From NCBI GenBank assembly GCA_903835275.1, contig CAILMK010000550.1, positions 1-7,596 on the forward strand: DNA of 7,596 bases, given 5' to 3'. Positions within the stretch are counted from its first letter, which is position 1. Every line of letters begins with the position of its first letter. Positions 1-5,754 of the stretch are shown here, one piece after another. The notes under the pieces are model-generated. The model did not search any database and was not told where the DNA came from. It was given only the letters and a program-made list of their open reading frames with translations. Source of the stretch: an uncultured bacterium. Its GTDB lineage: Bacteria > Bacteroidota > Bacteroidia > CAILMK01. Position numbers and translations under genes: made by a program.

Positions 1-8
1 ATTAAATT

Positions 9-1100
9 ATGAAAAAAATTATTAATATATTATTGCTTTCAGGAATTGCATTGAATTTTATTTCCTGTTCACCTGAAAAGAAAAAAGATGAAAAAGAAAA
101 TACATCTTCTGAAAAATACAAGATAATAACCATTGAAGCGCATCCGGTAAGTGAGAATATAAAATTACCCGGGGTACTTGAACCTTTTGAATTCGTGCAA
201 ATATTTCCAAAGGTAAATGGATTTATCAGGGACGTTCTTGTAGACCGGGGATCCATTGTCCATAAAGGAGAAGTTATGATGAACCTGGATGCTCCTGAAC
301 TGAGCCAGAAATTATCTTCTGACAAACTCAGATATATGCAATCGGTTTCTGTGTATCAAACATCAAAGGATCATTACAACCGCCTTTTTCAAACCAGCAA
401 AACACCAGGAACAGTTTCGCAATACGATCTGCAAACTGCCCATTCAAAAATGATCGGGGATAGCGCCACCATGCAGGGCGAAATGTCCAATTACAAGGCA
501 CAGGAAACCATACTCTCCTACCTGACTGTGACAGCTCCATTTGATGGTGTAATAACAGAGCGTAATGTTCACCCCGGTGCATTGGTCGGTCCAGGCAGCC
601 AGGGCAACAACAAGCCAATGCTTGTTCTGCAACAACAAAACAAGCTCCGCCTGGTGATTAATCTTCCTGAAGAATACAGTACACAGGTAACGGATGGCTC
701 TACTGTGCATTTCAAAATAAACGCATTGCCGGGGCATGATTTCAAGGGGACAATCAGCCGCTCCTCCGGTTCACTCAGTGAAAAATTCAGGGCAGAAACC
801 ATAGAAGTAGATGTCCCGAATCCTGACAGGCTACTGAAAGGAGGAATGTATGCAGAAGTATCCATTCCGGCACCCGGAAATTCAACTGCTTTCAAAGTGC
901 CGAATACCGCGATTGTTACTACTACGGAACGCAAGTATGTTGTCATAGTTAAAAATAACAAGGCTAGCCTGGTTGATATTAGTGAAGGGAATAAAGAGAA
1001 TGACACCACTGAAATATTTGGCAAACTGGAACATGCTGAAAAAATTGTTGCTGATGCCAATTACACCATAGAGGAGGGGCAAACACTATCCTCCAAATAA
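9..1100 (+). CDS. RND efflux periplasmic adaptor (HlyD/AcrA membrane-fusion family), lipoprotein
   Basis: This 363-aa protein is a membrane-fusion adaptor that would link an inner-membrane RND pump to a TolC-type outer-membrane channel. Residues 1-20 form a lipoprotein signal ending in a lipobox (F-I-S-C, lipidated Cys20), followed by a Lys/Glu-rich linker. The first biotinyl-lipoyl half lies at about 66-98 (VNGFIRDVLVDRGSIVHKGE). A short alpha-hairpin follows at about 99-168, then the second lipoyl half at about 171-194 (TAPFDGVITERNVHPGALVG). A beta-barrel domain spans about 204-287 and a membrane-proximal domain about 290-361. The length fits the family. The start is well fixed: an in-frame TAA lies at 3-5 and this is the first ATG after it. 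No pump or TolC gene follows, so partners must lie upstream of the window or elsewhere. The substrate cannot be told from the sequence. The family call is firm; the pump type is inferred from the adaptor's resemblance to RND adaptors. Confidence 0.93.
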   Translation: MKKIINILLLSGIALNFISCSPEKKKDEKENTSSEKYKIITIEAHPVSENIKLPGVLEPFEFVQIFPKVNGFIRDVLVDRGSIVHKGEVMMNLDAPELSQKLSSDKLRYMQSVSVYQTSKDHYNRLFQTSKTPGTVSQYDLQTAHSKMIGDSATMQGEMSNYKAQETILSYLTVTAPFDGVITERNVHPGALVGPGSQGNNKPMLVLQQQNKLRLVINLPEEYSTQVTDGSTVHFKINALPGHDFKGTISRSSGSLSEKFRAETIEVDVPNPDRLLKGGMYAEVSIPAPGNSTAFKVPNTAIVTTTERKYVVIVKNNKASLVDISEGNKENDTTEIFGKLEHAEKIVADANYTIEEGQTLSSK

Positions 1101-1113
1101 TAAAACGACGGAA

Positions 1114-1146
1114 TTGATGTTTTCAAATGAATGATTGCTAATTTTG
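1114..1146 (+). promoter_or_regulatory. Candidate Bacteroidota-type promoter downstream of the adaptor gene
   Basis: TAATTTTG at 1139-1146 matches the -7 consensus TAnnTTTG exactly. A TTG at 1114-1116 lies 22 bases upstream, inside the accepted spacing for the -33 element. Transcription would begin near 1151-1153. No protein start follows at a useful distance. In A/T-rich DNA such a match can occur by chance, so its weight comes mainly from the structured, terminator-ended stretch immediately downstream. Confidence 0.35.
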
Positions 1147-1151
1147 AAGCC

Positions 1152-1312
1152 ATAGATAGCAAGAAGACGTTTTGGTGAATCATGTTGCCACAACACTTTT
1201 CTACCTTTACGTGTTTTCAAAAACCCGTATTTTGCCTTACTCACACAATAAGTAAGCTTTTTACGAAATCTGCGGCACCCCTGTAAAGTGTCGGTGCCGC
1301 AGAGGGTTTTTT
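1152..1312 (+). ncRNA. Candidate small RNA, about 160 nt, or structured 3' UTR of the adaptor mRNA
   Basis: The stretch begins just after a TAnnTTTG motif and ends in an intrinsic terminator. It contains a 6-bp hairpin (CTTACT at 1236-1241, AGTAAG at 1251-1256) followed by TTTTT at 1258-1262, then the strong terminal hairpin. It does not look like tmRNA, SRP RNA, tRNA or any riboswitch I recognise. The alternative is that it is simply the long 3' UTR of the adaptor mRNA, whose stop codon is 170 bases before the hairpin. The call is inference from layout; no RNA family is recognised. Confidence 0.3.
1269..1312 (+). terminator. Strong rho-independent terminator
   Basis: Perfect 11-bp arms (TCTGCGGCACC at 1269-1279 and GGTGCCGCAGA at 1293-1303) enclose a 13-base loop. 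GGG and a six-T run (1307-1312) follow. The stem is far richer in G+C than its surroundings. The T-run is only on the + strand side, which sets the direction. It ends either the adaptor transcript or the candidate small RNA. Confidence 0.8.
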
Positions 1313-1421
1313 GATAATCTTTTTTACAAACCACAACAAAACATCTTATTTTTCGTTTATAAAATAAACTAACCATCTCACCTGCAATAATTCAAGCTTG
1401 TGGTATATTGCCTATGGTTCC

Positions 1422-1455
1422 TTGTCTTTTTTCTAACTATTTCCTGTTACTTTTG
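1422..1455 (+). promoter_or_regulatory. Promoter of the small outer-membrane-like gene, nearly leaderless
   Basis: TACTTTTG at 1448-1455 is an exact match to the Bacteroidota -7 element TAnnTTTG. TTG at 1422-1424 lies 23 bases upstream and can serve as the -33 element. The motif ends only five bases before the ATG at 1461, so transcription should start at or within a few bases of the start codon. This predicts a leaderless or almost leaderless mRNA. Confidence 0.6.
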
Positions 1456-1460
1456 CAGCC

Positions 1461-2084
1461 ATGAAAAAAGGGCTGCCACTCCTCCTTTTCGCTTTGCTTT
1501 CTTTGTATTGCCGGGCAAGTGTTTTTGATTCGATCCTGGTATTTAAAAACCTTGAACCGGATTTCGGGCTGGATGGATTCAATACTACCTTGCGTGGGCA
1601 TAATGTAAATTTTTCAGGAATTAAACTCGGAGTACAATGGCAGGAAAAATACACTGCCGGCCTGAGCTATTATTCATTGGCTTCCAGTTTGGATGAAACT
1701 GTTCCTTATGGCAGTAAAAATGTTCGTGGCAGGCTTAGAATGGGTTATGTATCCATTTATACAGAATATACTTTTTTTGAAAATGAAAGGTGGGAATTCA
1801 ATTTGGGGAATAAAACCGGGATTGGAAGAATTTATAACCGCTATACAGAAGTATCCGGTTTGGAACATAAAATTGGTACGGACTACTTCCCTCTACTTTG
1901 CCCTTACGTTAGCGGAAGTTATAAGATAAGATACTGGATTGGAATCGGCGCCTCTCTTGGAATGACGCTAGCCCCTGAAAAAGGTGTTACCGCACCTTGG
2001 GTGGATATTGGAGTTGAAATTTACTTCTTGCCGATTTATCATAAGATCATCAGGCCGAAGATCAAGGAAGAGCTTGGGAAATAA
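1461..2084 (+). CDS. Small exported protein, probable outer-membrane beta-barrel, function unknown
   Basis: I do not recognise a named family for this 207-aa protein. It opens with a basic-then-hydrophobic signal peptide (about residues 1-19, probable cleavage after C-R-A). The mature part is made of alternating aromatic/hydrophobic and polar stretches typical of transmembrane beta-strands, such as FSGIKLGVQW, YTAGLSYYSL, RMGYVSIYTEYTFF, WEFNLGNKTGIGRIY, YWIGIGASLGMTLA and WVDIGVEIYFL. These alternate with short turns or loops. The size and strand count would suit a barrel of about eight strands. The C-terminus ends in a basic tail (KIIRPKIKEELGK) rather than the classical terminal aromatic residue. 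The start is supported by an in-frame TAA at 1434-1436 and by the promoter that abuts it. The gene stands alone, convergent with msrB. The barrel call is inferred from residue pattern only. Confidence 0.75.
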   Translation: MKKGLPLLLFALLSLYCRASVFDSILVFKNLEPDFGLDGFNTTLRGHNVNFSGIKLGVQWQEKYTAGLSYYSLASSLDETVPYGSKNVRGRLRMGYVSIYTEYTFFENERWEFNLGNKTGIGRIYNRYTEVSGLEHKIGTDYFPLLCPYVSGSYKIRYWIGIGASLGMTLAPEKGVTAPWVDIGVEIYFLPIYHKIIRPKIKEELGK

Positions 2085-2093
2085 TTTTGTCCC

Positions 2094-2597
2094 TTATTTG
2101 TCAGACTCAAAATCCAGGACAATGGAATTCATGCAGAATCTTTTATGTGTTGGAGGGGGGCCATCATCAAATACATGTCCCAAGTGGGCGCCACAACGTC
2201 CGCACAATACTTCCGTCCTGATCATATTATAGGATTTATCCGTATGATATTCAACACTGTTTTTACGGATGGTTTCGAAAAAACTCGGCCAACCGCAACC
2301 ACTTGAAAACTTTGAATCACTTTTAAAAAGTGCATTGCCACATGCAGCACAGTAATAAGTCCCAAGCCCGTCAAAATCATTGTACTTGCCGGTGAAGGCA
2401 CGTTCGGTACTTTTATCCCTTGCAACATCATAGACATCCTGAGGAAGCACTTTCTTCCATTCGGCATCGCTTACATTCAGTTTAGTGGTATCCGTTCTAG
2501 AATAATATGGGTTAGGTATCTTTTCCATCTTTTTAGTTTGGCTCTCAGTCTGGCATTTTGCAATTAACAGAACCATGATAATTAAACACGTTTTCAT
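2094..2597 (-). CDS. msrB: Peptide-methionine (R)-S-oxide reductase MsrB, exported
   Basis: The enzyme reduces the R-epimer of methionine sulfoxide in proteins, repairing oxidised methionines. All hallmark MsrB features are present in the 167 residues. The zinc-binding CxxC pairs are Cys83/Cys86 (CAAC) and Cys132/Cys135 (CGRC). The SGCGWPSF motif is at 99-106, its Cys101 sitting where the resolving cysteine is found in many MsrBs. GAHLGHVFDDGP follows at 136-147, and the catalytic Cys155 lies in RFCMNS. Unlike cytosolic MsrBs, it has a hydrophobic N-terminus with a lipobox-like LIAKC ending at Cys15, so it probably acts outside the cytoplasm, possibly as a lipoprotein; Lys just before the Cys is unusual. 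The start is secure because a TGA stop immediately precedes the ATG in frame. It is a separate unit with its own promoter. No MsrA domain is fused to it. Confidence 0.96.
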   Translation of the reverse strand: MKTCLIIMVLLIAKCQTESQTKKMEKIPNPYYSRTDTTKLNVSDAEWKKVLPQDVYDVARDKSTERAFTGKYNDFDGLGTYYCAACGNALFKSDSKFSSGCGWPSFFETIRKNSVEYHTDKSYNMIRTEVLCGRCGAHLGHVFDDGPPPTHKRFCMNSIVLDFESDK

Positions 2598-2611
2598 TCA
2601 AATACTTTACA

Positions 2612-2619
2612 CAAATATA
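2612..2619 (-). promoter_or_regulatory. Probable msrB promoter, -7 element
   Basis: Read on the minus strand these bases are TATATTTG, an exact TAnnTTTG match ending 14 bases before the msrB ATG. This predicts a very short 5' leader. I find no clear TTG at the -33 distance, so only half of the promoter is supported by sequence. Confidence 0.45.
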
Positions 2620-2663
2620 CGGAAGTCCGGCAGGAATGGATTGGATATTACCTGTCAATTTAT

Positions 2664-2693
2664 AAAAAAGGGGAATGTAGTACATTCCCCTTT
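2664..2693 (-). terminator. Rho-independent terminator of the secreted-protein operon
   Basis: Perfect 13-base arms (2667-2679 and 2681-2693) flank a single central base. The closing part of the stem is rich in G:C (GGGG/CCCC). On the minus strand the stem is followed directly by Ts (A-run at 2664-2669 on the + strand). It begins 22 bases after the stop codon of the 1008-aa gene, as expected for its terminator, and insulates msrB from that operon. The + strand side has TTTCGATCTTTT, so weak bidirectional activity is possible, but no + gene needs it. Confidence 0.88.
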
Positions 2694-2715
2694 CGATCTT
2701 TTGATTAAAATAAGC

Positions 2716-3738
2716 TTACTTCAATCCAACAATTTGTTTGTAAACCACCTGATCTCTTGTTTGTATCCTGAGGATATATTGTCCCGCAATACTATTGCTT
2801 TCAAATTTCAAATTATGTATTCCTGATATTTGATCTTCACTAGCAAGAAGGGCAATTCTTCTTCCGGTCATGTCAAATACTTCAACCAGCACTTTTTCAT
2901 CGCGGAATAAGGAATATTCAATATTCGTAAATCCTTTAAAAGGATTCGGATATACATTCAAGCTACTGACTGATGGAACAGAATTTTCCACCCCGGTCAG
3001 AAGTTGTTTTACAATGATACTGTCATCACTCATATAAACAGGAATGTATTTTCCACCGGCATTTATCTGTTTATTATTGCTGAATGTGAAATTCAGTTTT
3101 GTGCCAGTTTTTGGAACTGCATTTGATACTTTCATTTTAATGGAACAAATTTTCCCAAAGCCTGAAGTATTGGTATGATCTATTCTAGTCATGGCAAAAT
3201 CCATTCTGTCAGCTCCAAATAAATCCTTGCTGAAATGCAATTGATTTTTACCAAATGCAGCAAACCAGTTCGGGGTATAATCTATGCTGACAGAGTTAGT
3301 ATCAATCAATGCAGAATTGAAATTCATCCCGAAACACAGACCATAAATATTTTTGATATTGGTTGTTTTTGTTCCCAGATAAACATCCGCAGTAATGATA
3401 TCACCGACCTGTGCACTGTCCTTGTTCAATACTATTTGCAGAGGCGCATCAGTTGACTTACCCTGGGTCCGGGATAATGTCTTACGATGCGTCTTACTAT
3501 AATTGGCCGTGATGGCAAGGGTGTCGCTATAACCAATGGTGCTATCACCATTGCAATCGGCTTGTTTGTAGTTTACTCCTACTCCAAAACTATCTTTCCA
3601 GTTGGTACACGGCTGACCGTACCATAAAGTTGTTGCATATAAACGTGCAGGCCCTGTTTTTCCAAAAGCAAGACCAATGTTCAGCACATCGCTTGCATCT
3701 ACTACCTTATCTCGGTTGGCATCGCCCGGCCAGACGCA
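2716..3738 (-). repeat. Duplicated 1023-bp C-terminal module, downstream copy
   Basis: It encodes residues 669-1008 plus stop of the 1008-aa protein: dockerin-like, cohesin-like and sorting domains. It aligns without gaps with 5755-6777. By hand count about 278 of 340 residues are identical: roughly three quarters in the dockerin-like part and above 80% in the cohesin-like and sorting parts. The copies are 3039 bp apart in direct orientation. Confidence 0.9.
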
Positions 3739-5742
3739 GGTAGTATCATATAAAACTGTTGCAGATGCATATTGACTACAAGTTCCATATATATAAAGTC
3801 CGATGGTATATTTCCCGGGTTTAGCATACATGTGTTTGACACTTTGACCTGTGTCACCATATCCATCCCCGAAACTCCATTGTCTGGAATATCCTGCAGG
3901 AAGTACAGTGGAATCGTATAAGCGAATCGTATCTTTCGCACTGCAAATGGAGATAGGGCTTGTAGCAAATGATTTGATCTTTAAACCCTGTGTAAAATCT
4001 AATGTTGTTCTCGCAGTATCATTCAAGGCGTTTGAATCGGTAGCGCTGTATGAAGTAAAATCAAATTGCCCACCATTAAAGGTATTTAATGCCGGACTAA
4101 ATCCAAAATATACAATGGTATCCTGTCCGGGAGCAAGGTTTTTTGAAAATGTAAAACTTGCCTTGGAAGATGAACCTGCCACCGAAGTTTTAATTGTAAA
4201 TCCGGTTTGGCTTGTACTTCCATTATTTTCAATATCCACTCCTATAATTGCGGAATCTGATCCACAGGAAGAAGGCTGGGAAAAATAATTTACTGCAATA
4301 TCATCGGTATATATTTTAGAACCCGGTGTAAATTCCACGGCACCGATATCCGGTTTGGTTCCCCTTTTTTTATAATAATAATCATCGGTGATATCTACCT
4401 GATTATCCTTATAGTGTATGGCCGCACCATCAAGCGCACTATCAGTGGGAATGCAGGAGATTAAATTGATAAAATGAGGATTCGCAACTTTGCTATTCGA
4501 ATCGCCTCCAAATGTATTGTTTTGCCAGGTGGCCAATGAATGGGTTATAAAGTCAGAATCGGCACCTGCTCCCCCGGCAATTGCAATATAATGGAAATAT
4601 GGATTTTTGTACGAATTATTTTTCCAACGGCTAAAATCATAGTCCTGTATTGTTCCGTAAAAAAAAAATACGCCGCTTGAATTATCAAATGTCACGTTTC
4701 CGCTAATAATGTTATTTACAAAATCAGGTACCCTTGGACTACCGCCATATAAAGGGGTTCCATACATAAAAATATTGCCAACAATTGTATTATTAACAAA
4801 GAGCGCATAACTATAGCCTGAATAAAATTCAATGTTTCCTATAATAATATTATTATATATATTAGCTCCTGATTCAGTGGCAACTGATATTGCATCAAAC
4901 CCGGTAGAATTAAAATAGTTGTTGTATATTATTGCATCAACGCCGTCTGCAGCATCCTCTGAAATTCCCGATTGATTAAAGGTGTTATTCCTGATGACTG
5001 CATACGTTCCTCCCATTGCATCCTCGTTAAGGGAAATCTCTGAATTAACAAATGTGTTACTGTCAAAAGTCATGGATACTTTTGCAGTGATATCGGCAAA
5101 GTACACATAGCTATTATTGAAATGATTGTATTTGAAAACAAGAGAGTCTATGGAAACCCAATAATCCGCAATGTTTCCTAACTCATTATTGAAAAAGTTC
5201 ACTCCGCCGTATATATCTCCGGCATTGAAAACAATATCGCTTTTGAGAATACAATTTTGAAAATTAATATATCCTCCGCTATTAAGTACAATTGCGGCGG
5301 AATCCGAAGCATTTCCAATAGTCAATTTATCAAAGGTCAGATCAAAGGTACCCTCCAGATATAGTGTCTTCCCGGGTGTTTTATTAGTCAGGATCACTTT
5401 TGTGCTATCCCCGGATGCAGAAGTAAAAGTAACCGGAAATGCTGTTGCAGCTATCTGGTAAAAACTAGCTGTCCACTGAGTGCCATTCAGGGAATCCACT
5501 TTGATGTTTTCCTTATAGGTTCCGTCCGCTACTTTGATCAGCACTGTATCGGAAGTCCCATTTGCCTGCAAACTCGCAAAAGCCGCCTTGAAGCTTTGAA
5601 AATTTGTACCGGATGCCGCTTTCGACGGATCTATGGTATAAGTACCACTCATGCCGCCTGCGAATGCAAAATTAGAAATTAATACGAATGCAAAAGCCAG
5701 CACTATGCCGGATGCCTTTGCCAATTGAAAAGTTTTTTTCAT
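2716..5742 (-). CDS. T9SS-secreted modular surface protein: beta-helix, CARDB-like, PKD, dockerin-like, cohesin-like, sorting domain
   Basis: This is a complete 1008-aa secreted protein. A Sec signal peptide occupies 1-28 (cleavage after F-A-F-A). Residues about 33-471 form a right-handed parallel beta-helix, with regularly spaced Asn pairs (185-186, 252-253, 274-275, 297-298, 317-318, 343-344) like an asparagine ladder, closing with KPDIGAVEF. A CARDB-like Ig domain lies at about 478-583 and a PKD domain at about 588-666 (WSFGDGYGD). The dockerin-like module (669-752) has two calcium loops: D674/N676/D678/D682/D685 and D729/N731/D733/G737/D740. A cohesin-like beta-sandwich follows at about 766-912, then a type A T9SS sorting domain at about 925-1008 (LNVYPNPF, then VEVFDMTGRRI). 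It should be exported by Sec, cross the outer membrane by T9SS, and be anchored or released on the surface. The substrate or ligand is unknown; beta-helices of this kind occur in polysaccharide-active enzymes and adhesins, but I see no catalytic motif. It starts 12 bases after the preceding stop, so the two are probably co-transcribed. Confidence 0.92.
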   Translation of the reverse strand: MKKTFQLAKASGIVLAFAFVLISNFAFAGGMSGTYTIDPSKAASGTNFQSFKAAFASLQANGTSDTVLIKVADGTYKENIKVDSLNGTQWTASFYQIAATAFPVTFTSASGDSTKVILTNKTPGKTLYLEGTFDLTFDKLTIGNASDSAAIVLNSGGYINFQNCILKSDIVFNAGDIYGGVNFFNNELGNIADYWVSIDSLVFKYNHFNNSYVYFADITAKVSMTFDSNTFVNSEISLNEDAMGGTYAVIRNNTFNQSGISEDAADGVDAIIYNNYFNSTGFDAISVATESGANIYNNIIIGNIEFYSGYSYALFVNNTIVGNIFMYGTPLYGGSPRVPDFVNNIISGNVTFDNSSGVFFFYGTIQDYDFSRWKNNSYKNPYFHYIAIAGGAGADSDFITHSLATWQNNTFGGDSNSKVANPHFINLISCIPTDSALDGAAIHYKDNQVDITDDYYYKKRGTKPDIGAVEFTPGSKIYTDDIAVNYFSQPSSCGSDSAIIGVDIENNGSTSQTGFTIKTSVAGSSSKASFTFSKNLAPGQDTIVYFGFSPALNTFNGGQFDFTSYSATDSNALNDTARTTLDFTQGLKIKSFATSPISICSAKDTIRLYDSTVLPAGYSRQWSFGDGYGDTGQSVKHMYAKPGKYTIGLYIYGTCSQYASATVLYDTTCVWPGDANRDKVVDASDVLNIGLAFGKTGPARLYATTLWYGQPCTNWKDSFGVGVNYKQADCNGDSTIGYSDTLAITANYSKTHRKTLSRTQGKSTDAPLQIVLNKDSAQVGDIITADVYLGTKTTNIKNIYGLCFGMNFNSALIDTNSVSIDYTPNWFAAFGKNQLHFSKDLFGADRMDFAMTRIDHTNTSGFGKICSIKMKVSNAVPKTGTKLNFTFSNNKQINAGGKYIPVYMSDDSIIVKQLLTGVENSVPSVSSLNVYPNPFKGFTNIEYSLFRDEKVLVEVFDMTGRRIALLASEDQISGIHNLKFESNSIAGQYILRIQTRDQVVYKQIVGLK
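4659..4668 (-). repeat. Ten-T homopolymer inside the beta-helix coding region
   Basis: On the coding strand this is an uninterrupted run of ten Ts, encoding Phe359-Phe361 and the first base of Tyr362. Runs of this length are prone to slipped-strand errors. Loss or gain of one T would truncate the protein before its CARDB, PKD, dockerin-like, cohesin-like and sorting domains. Confidence 0.9.
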
Positions 5743-5754
5743 TATTCTGAGTTT

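Larger units (their letters stand above)
1101..1460. other. 360-base intergenic region, no convincing protein gene
   Basis: This gap separates the adaptor gene from the small barrel-like gene. It contains a promoter-like motif at 1114-1146, a weak hairpin at 1236-1256 followed by five Ts, a strong hairpin with a T-run at 1269-1312, and the promoter of the next gene at 1422-1455. Positions 1313-1420 are A/T-rich and I see no structure in them. A 96-codon frame on the minus strand (1086-1376) crosses the region, but its translation is low-complexity, rich in Lys and Arg, resembles no family I know and runs through the strong hairpin. I do not call it a gene. Confidence 0.7.

Noticed and set aside
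569..1060. 163-codon minus-strand frame opposite the adaptor gene
   Set aside because: It is a shadow of a well-supported gene on the other strand; the translation has no domain and no promoter or start context.
1269..1303. Hairpin considered as a riboswitch or CRISPR-associated repeat
   Set aside because: It is a single simple stem-loop followed by a T-run, with no repeat-spacer periodicity and no conserved aptamer motif; a terminator explains it.
1086..1376. 96-codon minus-strand frame in the intergenic region, possibly a degraded gene or transposase remnant
   Set aside because: The translation is basic and low-complexity with no recognisable motif, it overlaps the end of the adaptor gene, and it runs through the strong terminator hairpin. 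There are no inverted terminal repeats or target duplications around it.
3851..4288. 145-codon plus-strand frame within the large secreted-protein gene
   Set aside because: It lies wholly antisense to the CARDB/PKD-encoding part of the 1008-aa gene, whose domains are clear; no family resemblance.
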